Source of the DNA: Fasciola hepatica
Lineage: Eukaryota > Platyhelminthes > Trematoda > Plagiorchiida > Fasciolidae
NCBI GenBank assembly: GCA_948099385.1
Contig: CANUEZ040000165.1
Location: 818,501-882,500 of the forward strand
Direction: 5' to 3'
Length of the DNA stretch: 64,000 nt
Shown here: positions 58,301-64,000 of the stretch, one piece after another
How the letters are laid out: each line of letters opens with the position of its first letter
Numbering within the stretch: the stretch's first letter is position 1
The notes under the pieces: generated by a model
The model's database searches: none
What the model was told of the DNA's origin: nothing
Seen by the model: only the letters and a program-made list of their open reading frames with translations
Position numbers and translations under genes: made by a program

Positions 58301-58729
58301 GCCGCTCACCAACACAAAATATGTCATCTACATAACGGTAATTATGAGTTACAGACAAAAAAGATGGTGTCGCAATGTGATCCCCCTTGTGTCAACTTCT
58401 GGCCGACATTTTCATGATCAAATTGGAAGCCGATGAACTGAATACAACTATAGACGGTTTAGCTCATGATTACCGTTCCAGATTTTTTGCTTTCAGTATG
58501 TTAGTCAGCTTCTCCGCAGAGTTTTATCTGAATTTAACTGTACCTTTCTCCATTGTGGTTAATAGTACATTTTTATTTCCTCTCGTGTCTGTTAAGCATC
58601 AACGGATGGAAAGACGAGTCCTTTGTGCAATGTGCTCGCCGTGCAATTCAGGTAAGTGTTTGTGTTGTAGATGGTTCCATTAGGTCAGCTCAGGTCATGG
58701 CATTTCAGAACTCGTTCACCGGATGCGTC

Positions 58730-58782
<53 letters not shown>

Positions 58783-59126
58783 CTTCCTCCGCCTCTCATA
58801 CTTTACAGAACGTATGCGTTAGCTCTTTCACCATATCGTAACCTGCCTCTTTGGACGGAGCTGGTGGTAGACCGTCGTTGGTTAGAGACGTTTAGGGACA
58901 TGACTCAGAATAGAAATCAGTGGCGCAAATGCTGTCAGTTCGTTGAACTCTCGTGCCCCGTAACCACGGAAATGTCATTCCGAAAAAAAAGAAAAGCGTA
59001 CAATGAAAAGCCCCAAAAAACATTTTCCTCCTGTCACTCACGGTTTGTTTACTGTATTGTACGCCCCTTCCCCCATTTTGTTATTTATATTGTTTCGTTG
59101 GCACCTTGCTTGATCTCAAGCCGGTG

Positions 59127-59160
<34 letters not shown>

Positions 59161-59722
59161 TATCGTCCTCTCACTGAATGAAAGTCACAATGAGCTGTTT
59201 CCTGTGACGCAACTCGGATTCACGGTTTGCCCCATTTTGAAATGAAATCTTGGGCTCAGAAGATTTGTATGTTACGTCACAAGTCATTACCAAACTCCAG
59301 CTAACGTTGGTTTCAGGTTGTACTGGTAACATGTTCGATTATTTTTAATCGTCTTATAACTAGCTGTTCCGTAGAAAGGCAGGCATTTCCACCAGCAGCC
59401 GACATAAACCATGGAATCTGGATGGGGTTAAGGCTACTCTCGCGATGTCGTACCTATTCTCCCGTTGATAAAAGCAATCAAAAACCGACCTTGATTTGAA
59501 TTTCTGTTTCTTGTAGTGGCCACTAATATTGCTGCATCAGTTGACGTCGAAGATAACCACCTATTTCGGCTATATTTTATTTCTGCTCAGTCCACTGTCG
59601 CTGTCGGTTGTGACTCTCAGTCGGATGTTGCTCGCGGAACGCCTGGTTACTCATGGGTCGATCCCAAAACAATGGCTGTGTTCTCTTCGGAGGCATCCAC
59701 TCCGGACACACTTGATGCTTGA
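49330..59722 (+). CDS. AKTIP: FTS/AKTIP homologue, six exons (49,330..59,722 joined)
   Basis: Joining 49,330-49,376, 49,427-49,491, 49,544-49,644, 51,037-51,443, 58,597-58,651 and 59,591-59,722 gives 807 nt, 268 codons plus tga, with every junction phase consistent. The product follows the FTS/AKTIP family over its length: EYVILAELNLL, HPGGVYALPDPQNPLSWQGL, VRSGYFHGGIFPFKLQLPPD, FYHPYVDLQTGELSMK, HHLWHLLHHMRNLL, YPNPEAADLI and GYSWVDPKTMAVFSS. FTS is a UEV protein, an E2-like fold without the catalytic cysteine; no Cys occupies the active-site position after FYHP. It acts with Hook and FHIP proteins in dynein-linked vesicle transport. Human AKTIP has 292 residues; the shorter length here is at the variable N-terminus, so a further 5' exon is possible. 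An in-frame taa (49,315) precedes the chosen ATG; a second ATG is at 49,342. Confidence 0.85.
49427..49491 (+). CDS. AKTIP: FTS homologue exon 2
   Basis: Follows a 50-nt intron ending in CCATTATTATAG. It encodes NLLSSRHPGGVYALPDPQNP and ends with one base of a Ser codon before the donor gcaagt. Confidence 0.8.
49544..49644 (+). CDS. AKTIP: FTS homologue exon 3
   Basis: Follows a 52-nt GC-AG intron ending TTTTCCCTTCAACAG. It encodes WQGLISVRSGYFHGGIFPF, the central UEV strands, then the LPPDFP turn. Donor gtacgt, phase 0. Confidence 0.85.
49645..51036 (+). other. FTS homologue intron 3 (1,392 bp)
   Basis: Donor gtacgt and acceptor TTTTTTGTGTTTAG. No transposable element fragment was recognised here, unlike intron 4. 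Confidence 0.6.
51037..51443 (+). CDS. AKTIP: FTS homologue exon 4
   Basis: The largest exon: RIFLPKGFYHPYVDLQTGEL, HHLWHLLHHMRNLL, a Ser-rich loop, NPEAADLIVNHKTEFGSRAR and WDDFII. It ends with two bases (AA) before donor gtaagc at 51,444. Reading straight on gives AAG TAA, so an alternative short isoform ending here is conceivable. Confidence 0.88.
51444..51932 (+). other. Start of FTS intron 4; no repeat recognised
   Basis: Nothing recognised in this stretch of the 7,153-bp intron (51,444-58,596). Confidence 0.4.
51933..52020. repeat. tRNA-derived SINE fragment with inverted head
   Basis: 51,933-51,973 is the reverse complement of the tRNA-like head at 52,245-52,300 (GAGCATCT, CCCGGTATGCGGA, GCCGGTTCG). 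It is directly followed on plus by the body segment TTTCGATGTGAAAAATGCAA (51,978-52,017) that in the second copy follows the head in the same orientation. Confidence 0.55.
52228..52350 (+). repeat. tRNA-derived SINE
   Basis: A-box-like TAGCCCAGCTGG (52,235-52,246) and B-box GGTTCGATTCT (52,279-52,289) at tRNA spacing, i.e. an internal RNA polymerase III promoter. The body shares 39 bases with 51,979-52,017. The cloverleaf is incomplete, so this is not a working tRNA gene. Confidence 0.6.
52351..53065. other. FTS intron 4 sequence; nothing recognised
   Basis: A/T-rich, no frames, no clear repeat match within the window. Confidence 0.35.
53066..53330 (-). repeat. CR1-like LINE 3' UTR with (ACTTG)n tail
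   Basis: On minus the segment ends in ACTTGACTTGACTTGAAACTTG (53,087-53,066), a pentamer tail like those of CR1-type LINEs. The upstream bases carry no coding sequence. Assignment rests mainly on the tail. Confidence 0.45.
53566..54113 (-). pseudogene. RTE-A copy 7, 5'-truncated
   Basis: The minus strand has the 3' tail and block (53,566-53,740), then C-terminal RT codons (LSQRIQLSRLRWLGHVFR, HRCLRSIAKIGWNSPVSNDG). A deletion of about 65 bases relative to copy 1 removes MANTRLPYRV and neighbours near 53,945. It ends near 54,113, directly against RTE-B sequence in the same orientation. Confidence 0.82.
54116..54640 (-). pseudogene. RTE-B endonuclease fragment
   Basis: The minus strand corresponds to 61,480-61,990 of the RTE-B copy on plus: start of EN (ATFNVRTLMRIG-like, near 54,500) to the DIMILAG motif at 54,116-54,140. 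Frameshifts are present. It joins RTE-A copy 7 exactly at the DFNA-type motif. Confidence 0.75.
54641..54984. other. FTS intron 4 sequence; nothing recognised
   Basis: No frame or repeat assigned. Might be 5' leader of RTE-B or of repeat R1. Confidence 0.3.
54985..55300 (+). repeat. Dispersed repeat R1, copy 2
   Basis: Same family and orientation as 38,850-39,230; GTGAGCATACTGTTG, ATTCGCTTTC and GGTAACACCTC-like words are shared. Non-coding in both copies. Confidence 0.55.
55301..55559. other. FTS intron 4 sequence; nothing recognised
   Basis: A 61-codon frame (55,360-55,545 plus) is open but resembles nothing known and has no splice context. Confidence 0.3.
55560..57212 (-). pseudogene. 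Decayed CR1-like LINE remains, rearranged
   Basis: Minus-strand fragments of reverse transcriptase. At 57,212-56,820: LLSDYNYSE (end of EN), VAFNCVDR (palm motif), SNYFSGRQRFIRFTGRTSS and STKGALQGACPG, then KYADDV near 56,760. At 56,301-55,560 a second RT stretch: SDSYQSACRPNRCTLDVVAS, WLKGYFSIRIQHTKVGD and QSGFLQDTVLSPQ. The second set of palm-side motifs lies downstream of the first YADD, so two partial copies or a rearranged one are present. All frames are broken and no family can be fixed. Confidence 0.55.
57213..57627. other. FTS intron 4 sequence; nothing recognised
   Basis: Possible 3' UTR of PLE-2 at its right side; otherwise featureless. Confidence 0.3.
57628..58475 (-). pseudogene. 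Penelope-like element PLE-2 with inverted 5' part
   Basis: From about 58,352 down to 57,628 the minus strand encodes HNYRYVDDIFCVGERPLNVG (RT active site), VDNYLSFFDVDLTRH, a linker, and the GIY-YIG module IIYQFKCTCGATYVGRTARQ with KRIKEHQPRWL and TAETISIRLLRPKLC; a taa follows QPRWL, then the same frame continues. From 58,352 to 58,475 the plus strand encodes the part that should precede it: KDGVAM, then SPLCQLLADIFMIKLEADEL and TTIDGLAHDYR. Both pieces contain the HxYR codons, so the 5' piece is inverted with a short overlap. The copy is within intron 4 of the FTS homologue and cannot be functional. Confidence 0.85.
58476..58596 (+). other. End of FTS intron 4 with acceptor
   Basis: Pyrimidine-rich TTTTTATTTCCTCTCGTGTCTGTTAAG leads to the acceptor at 58,595-58,596. 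Confidence 0.6.
58597..58651 (+). CDS. AKTIP: FTS homologue exon 5 (55 nt)
   Basis: Its first base completes the Asn codon split after exon 4. It encodes INGWKDESFVQCARRAIQ, corresponding to the conserved PWNPSVHDEARE region of AKTIP. Donor gtaagt, phase 0. Confidence 0.8.
58733..58781. repeat. (TA)n tract left of RTE-D copy 2
   Basis: A 49-bp (TA)n microsatellite in intron 5 of the FTS homologue. Confidence 0.85.
58782..59128 (+). mobile_element. RTE-D 3' end, copy 2
   Basis: DRRWLETFRDMTQNRNQWRK and the following stop form the RT C-terminus; the 3' UTR is the inverse of 39,665-39,930. It terminates GATCTCAAGCCGGTGTTA then (TA)n. Being bounded by (TA)n on both sides, it looks inserted into a microsatellite. 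Confidence 0.78.
59129..59157. repeat. (TA)n tract right of RTE-D copy 2
   Basis: A 29-bp (TA)n run at the RTE-D 3' end. Confidence 0.85.
59158..59590 (+). other. End of FTS intron 5
   Basis: No repeat recognised. The chosen acceptor (TATATTTTATTTCTGCTCAG) gives phase 0; an upstream acceptor at 59,516 (TTTCTGTTTCTTGTAG) would not keep the frame. Confidence 0.55.
59591..59722 (+). CDS. AKTIP: FTS homologue exon 6 (terminal)
   Basis: Encodes STVAVGCDSQSDVARG then GYSWVDPKTMAVFSS and a tga at 59,720-59,722. The GxSWV-x-P segment followed by F-S is the C-terminal signature of AKTIP proteins. Confidence 0.78.
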   Translation, partial: STVAVGCDSQSDVARGTPGYSWVDPKTMAVFSSEASTPDTLDA

Positions 59723-60464
59723 TCTGTCCATTCGTGATCACTTGCCTCCCTGCGATTATTTTTTCTGTCGTATTGAGATCTAATTTACTTGGGCATGTCT
59801 GTCCCGTCCCTCTTCTCAGTATACCTATGGCTGATTGTTCTCATTCAGTTCGTCGGTATATCAGCGTGCTAACTCCCCCAGTCACAGGCTGCTTATCTGC
59901 TCATGTGTGTTCATCACATTCACTTTGATTTCACATAGACAACGAATCACACGATTGCTTTTGACGTTTTTAATCAAACCAATATTGGGTTTGGTAGGAT
60001 AAAGCAAATACCTACTGATACATAGGTCCATATGTTTTACCTACATCGCACATATGTCGCTAAGTGATTGGAAGCCTATTTGAACGGGCAACAGCTATTG
60101 TATCGCCGTCGTTAACTGACAAATTTCCTGCACAGACATCCTCCGGTCTATATTACTTGGCGTTTTTTGTATGCAGCACTCCCTGCGTTTGTTAATGAAA
60201 ACATGATTGCCGGACTGTTTTTAACCATAACACAATCCAGTACCGAAAAACGGACATATGAGTAAGCGACGTCCCGGTCGAACTGTCGTAATATTACGTC
60301 TCAAGACACTGATGATGTCATGGACGTTAAAAGTCAAGGCTTCTCAAAATACTCGCGGTACACGTGTATAATATAGCATGCTGATCCCCTGTGCTGGAGA
60401 AAAACCAGCTGGTTGAACACGTGACAATGATGGTAGGAATAACCGAGTTACGCATGTTCAGATG
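59723..60464 (+). other. 3' flank of the FTS homologue
   Basis: Expected 3' UTR followed by intergenic sequence. No canonical AATAAA was noticed near the stop, and no other gene is evident. Confidence 0.4.
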
Positions 60465-61290
60465 TCACCTTCCATCATCGGGATCGAACAGCGTTCAACA
60501 GCTGCGCAAGCCCTATTGCCTTTCGCACCATGTTGTACGTGGAAATGAAAAGAATGAGTATACAAGATGGACAGGGACTGGACCTACACGGCTGGGGAAA
60601 GGGAGCAACGCCCTAACAGCCAACACACGGAATACAGTCTAACCGTAGAAACGCACATCGACCAATCATTCTGATTTGACAGGAAGTGACAAGACGATCG
60701 CCACTGTTCATGGTTCGCTGTTTTATCCTTCAGTGTCTTCAGCCGAACTGGTTGAGGGATCTTTCCAAGTTCGCTGTACGTGTTCTCATTCCTCACTCCA
60801 AATAATCTGTCGGCCTCCATTTGGTTTCTTCTACTCCCGAGGAGGAACGGAAAATAGGGCACGGTACGGTAGGCGTGTGTTTGCCATACGGAACACATGC
60901 CCCAACCAACGAAATCTACTAAGCTGTATACGCTGTGACAAAACGTTATCCGAATTAATACCCAGTATTCGATTTCTGACCTCAGTATTGTTTACTCGGT
61001 CATTCCATCCAATCTTAGCGATAGTACGCAAACATCAGTGGTCGGAAACCTCAAGACGACGAATATCTTCCGCATGCAGCCTCTTGTCTCGCAAGCACAC
61101 AAAACTGAACTTACCGCGGCACGGTACACACGACCTTTAGCAATTTATCAGGTTGGTATTACGACTACGTCAGTTGTACGCTGCTCGAGCCTTGGGTATT
61201 CGCACGTTTACCTCCACTGCCGTGAGTCCATCCGACGTCACATTGCTACCGTGATTTGTGAAGTGGTTGACAACTGTCAGCACGATTAAG
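60465..61290 (-). pseudogene. RTE-A copy 8, 5'-truncated
   Basis: The minus strand has the 3' block (60,470-60,660, more diverged than other copies), GHVFRMANTRLPYRALFSVP, MRTIAKIGWNDRVNNTEVRN and SDGLTAVEVNVRIPKARAAY; truncated near 61,290. RTE-B begins immediately on the opposite strand. Confidence 0.8.
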
Positions 61291-64000
61291 CAGTCTCCTA
61301 CACCGTACATAACTTGTTCTCCTGTTTCCATTCCCCTCCCATTTTGTGTTCCGTTTTCACATCTCACGGATTCTTCAGTCGACCGTGCATGTTGTAGTGC
61401 CGCTGATGGAAATACTGGCTACGTTCTCTCTTGTCCTTCTTCGACTAGCTTCCGAGTGTCACCGAATTCGCTATCACCAGCTGATGCCCTGCTTCGTCCT
61501 CGATGTTCATTCGAACTAGCCATATTCAACGTGCCAATCCTAATGCGTATAGGATAACAGGCAGGTTTAGCTCGTACGCCAGAATCCCTTGCCATCGATG
61601 TACGTTGCATTCAAGAGACTCGTATTCAAGGCTCCAGTTCCATAATCAATTCGATAACCACCACTATCTAATCCTTCTGTGAAGTTCCACTTACGCCTTT
61701 CTGGGGACGCTGAGACTGCGGCTTCTGGTCTTGTTGGCGTTGGGATTATTCTCGATAAAAGAGCTGAAGAGGCGCTGCTAGACTGGATCCCAGTCGATAA
61801 TCTTTTATGCACAGTGAGACTCAGGGGTTCGTGTAAAGTGAGCAGCTGTTGCTCCGGTAGACGCAATCTGTTTGTCGTTTTGGCGTATGCACCCACCGAT
61901 TGTAGCCCAGATGGAATCAAAGATACCTTCTACCAAAAGCTCCACGACCTCTTACACAAACCTAGCCGGGCTGATATCATGATTTTGGCAGGTGATCTGA
62001 AAGCTAGAGTGGGTCGGCTGTCATCGAATGAGGCGGATCTAGGGTCCGTTTCGGGCTAGATTCCTGTCGCTCGGAAGACGGAGAACGATTGCTGACCCTG
62101 TGCTAAAACCATCGACTATTTCTCGCCAGTATGAACTTCTGAGGTTCTTTTCGCCGGTACGCCAAGTGGCGTCCGCCCTCTTCGAATCAACAAAGGACCC
62201 AGATTGACCACATCGTCAATGGCGAGGTTACATACGAGATTGTCGCTCGAAGTGGAGCACCCCACTTGATTCCGACCATGCATTGGTTTGTACTAAGCTG
62301 TCCATATGCTTCGGCCGGCACCCAAAACGAATGAAACAACGACAATTAGATCGCGATAAGCTCTCCGACCCGTCTCGCTTATCTGCCTTGCAAAACGCGC
62401 TAGCAGAGAAGCCAGCTGTAACCCTACCACTGGTCGCCTATGAAGAATGCTTTGTTGTCGATTAGCGCTGGTGCGGATCAATGTAGGACTGTCGTTCTTT
62501 TTGGTCCACGTTTGTAGACACTGATCACGCTCTTGTCCGGGCGCGCTTCAGCTTGCGTCTCCTTGGTGGCCAAAACAACGCCAAAGCGACCCGTCCACCG
62601 CAGCTGCTACTGGACGATAACCAACGATACGCTTTCCAAACAGAATCATCCACCAGGTTATCGATGCAACCAAATGCCCAGGATCCAGAACAGCGATGGA
62701 CAGAGATCAAACGGGCTCTACGTGCGGCTGATGATGCTACCCAAGGTCGAAAAACTAGGCGCACACAGAAACGATGGACATCTGCATCCTCAGTTGCACT
62801 GTTAGATGTGCGCAGATCGATCCCTCCGGATTCCAGGTACCGTGAGGCACGGAGATGCCTTAAATGTCAACTGGTTCGGAGCCTGAGAAATGATCGTAAG
62901 CAGCGGTGGATTGCGAAGTGTAGGGAGATGGAAAAAGCTGCGACGATTGGCAACAGCCGCAACCTTTTCCGTCTGATTGGACAAACCGGTCCACGTAAAC
63001 CAGGCGTTAGCGAATTGATCAAAGAGGCGGACGGCCCATTGCTTCAAACTGAGGAGCGTCGTCTAATTCGCTGGGCGGAGCATTTCGAGAAGCTGTTTAT
63101 TTGGCCTTTATCCTCTTCAAGTTTGATCACTAGCGTAATGGGTACAGCTCTTGTTGTAGATACCAGCCCTCCGTCAGAAACGGAGGTTCTTCGTGAGACA
63201 AGCTATCCTAAACGACAAAAGGCTGCCGGACCGGATGGTTTGCCTCCGTCTATTTTCAAAGACGGCGGCCCAGCACTTTTACTGGAGTTGAAAAACTCCT
63301 CGGTTTGATATGGGAGAAAGAACAGGTACCAAAGAGTTGGCGTGAATTGGTGATCGTACCGATTCAGAAGAAAGGTGACAGGTTCTCCTGTGAAAACCAC
63401 AAGGGAATAAGTCTGGTTAGCATCGCATCCAAACTGCTCGCTGGTATTATTCTCCACCGCTTAGCTAACGCTCGCAAACAGTGTTCGCGCGAGAATCAAG
63501 CTAGGTTTAGACCTGGTCTAGGTTGTACTGATCAGATCTTGACGCTTCGACAAATTTTAGAACATATACACGCCTTCCGTAGGCTCACTATCTTCTTTTT
63601 TCTTGATCCTAAAGCGGCCTTCGACTCAGTCGATCGCACAGTTCTCTCTCGCTGCCTCTTGCTGAAGGGTGTATCAGAGAAATTCATTTCCAATTCCTTT
63701 ACAAAAATAGCCAAAGCCAAGTTCGGGCTTACGGTGATCTCTCACTCGAGTTCACCACGAGAAGTGGTGTACGTCAGGGTTGCCCCCTCTCTCCTTTTCT
63801 CTTTAACTTTGTGATTGATATGGTCCTAGAGACCGCACTTTTGTCAGATGAGGATAGCGGCGTTGAACTTGTCCCGAGTGGGAAGGTATCAGACCTTGAG
63901 TATGCTGACGACATTGTTCTTCTAAGTGAAGATCCATGTAAGTTGCAAGCTTTTCTAGACAGCTTGACAGATTGCGTAGCAGTGTTCGGTATGCGTTCCG
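61291..64000 (+). pseudogene. RTE-B EN-RT, running off the window
   Basis: A second RTE family on plus. EN: IFNVPILMRIG, IDVRCIQETRIQGSS, LFVVLAYAPTDCSPDG and MILAGDLKARVG (DFNA changed to DLKA), with stops near 62,060 and decay to 62,520. The RT linker and N-terminus are open at 62,553-63,308 (KRQKAAGPDGLPPSIFKDGG). After a frame change, 63,305-63,814 has VPIQKKGDRFSCENHKGISL, FRPGLGCTDQILTLRQ and FLDPKAAFDSVDRTVL. Beyond, VRQG-type sequence leads to LEYADDIVLLSED (63,900), an intact YADD. The C-terminal domain lies outside. Frameshifts make this copy inactive. Confidence 0.85.

Noticed and set aside
59517..59590. Earlier acceptor for the last FTS exon (TTCTTGTAG at 59,516)
   Set aside because: It would need one extra base from exon 5, while the acceptor at 59,590 is phase 0 with a better pyrimidine tract.

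Overview
The window reads as repeat-saturated nuclear DNA of a flatworm, most likely a digenean trematode. The inference rests on the mix of element families: CsRn1-like Ty3/gypsy elements whose Gag carries a C-x2-H-x9-C-x3-C motif, RTE and CR1-like LINEs, Penelope-like elements with a GIY-YIG domain, BEL/Pao remains, long (TA)n tracts and a tRNA-derived SINE. I cannot name the species. There is no sign of bacterial organisation: no operons, no ribosome binding sites, no CRISPR.

Layout. 1-10,021: two CR1-like LINEs pointing away from each other (LINE-1 on minus with a long open EN-RT frame; LINE-2 on plus with ORF1 and EN-RT, both broken). 10,046-15,666: gypsy A (minus), two LTRs, decayed gag and pol. 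15,859-23,208: two nearly identical 724-bp CR1 arms in inverted orientation flanking gypsy B (16,583-21,831, minus), whose gag and 1,092-residue pol are both open and retain catalytic motifs. 23,209-30,130: gypsy C (minus), split by an almost intact RTE element (24,816-28,667) that sits between a 10-bp target duplication, and by a second RTE copy. 30,140-31,891: gypsy E integrase and pol tail (plus), interrupted by a solo LTR of the gypsy A family with a 4-bp duplication. 31,897-44,180: decayed RTE copies, gypsy D, (TA)n tracts, a Penelope-like end with a hammerhead-like core, and RTE fragments. 44,590-48,960: BEL/Pao, RTE-B and a Penelope-like RT/GIY-YIG remnant.

The one conventional cellular gene I can support runs from about 49,330 to 59,722 (plus). 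Six exons, joined at splice sites whose phases all agree, encode about 268 residues that follow the FTS/AKTIP family (a catalytically inactive E2-like UEV protein of the FTS-Hook-FHIP complex) from N-terminal helix to the C-terminal GYSW segment. Its first two introns are 50 and 52 nt, one with a GC donor. The last large intron is 7.15 kb and stuffed with SINE, CR1, RTE and Penelope sequence, including a Penelope copy with an inverted 5' part. 60,465-64,000 returns to RTE elements, the last running off the window.

How things work together: almost all coding capacity is reverse transcriptase, integrase and endonuclease of selfish elements, layered by insertion. Gypsy B and RTE-A copy 1 look youngest. 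The FTS homologue appears to be the only resident gene, and its exons are small islands inside the repeats.
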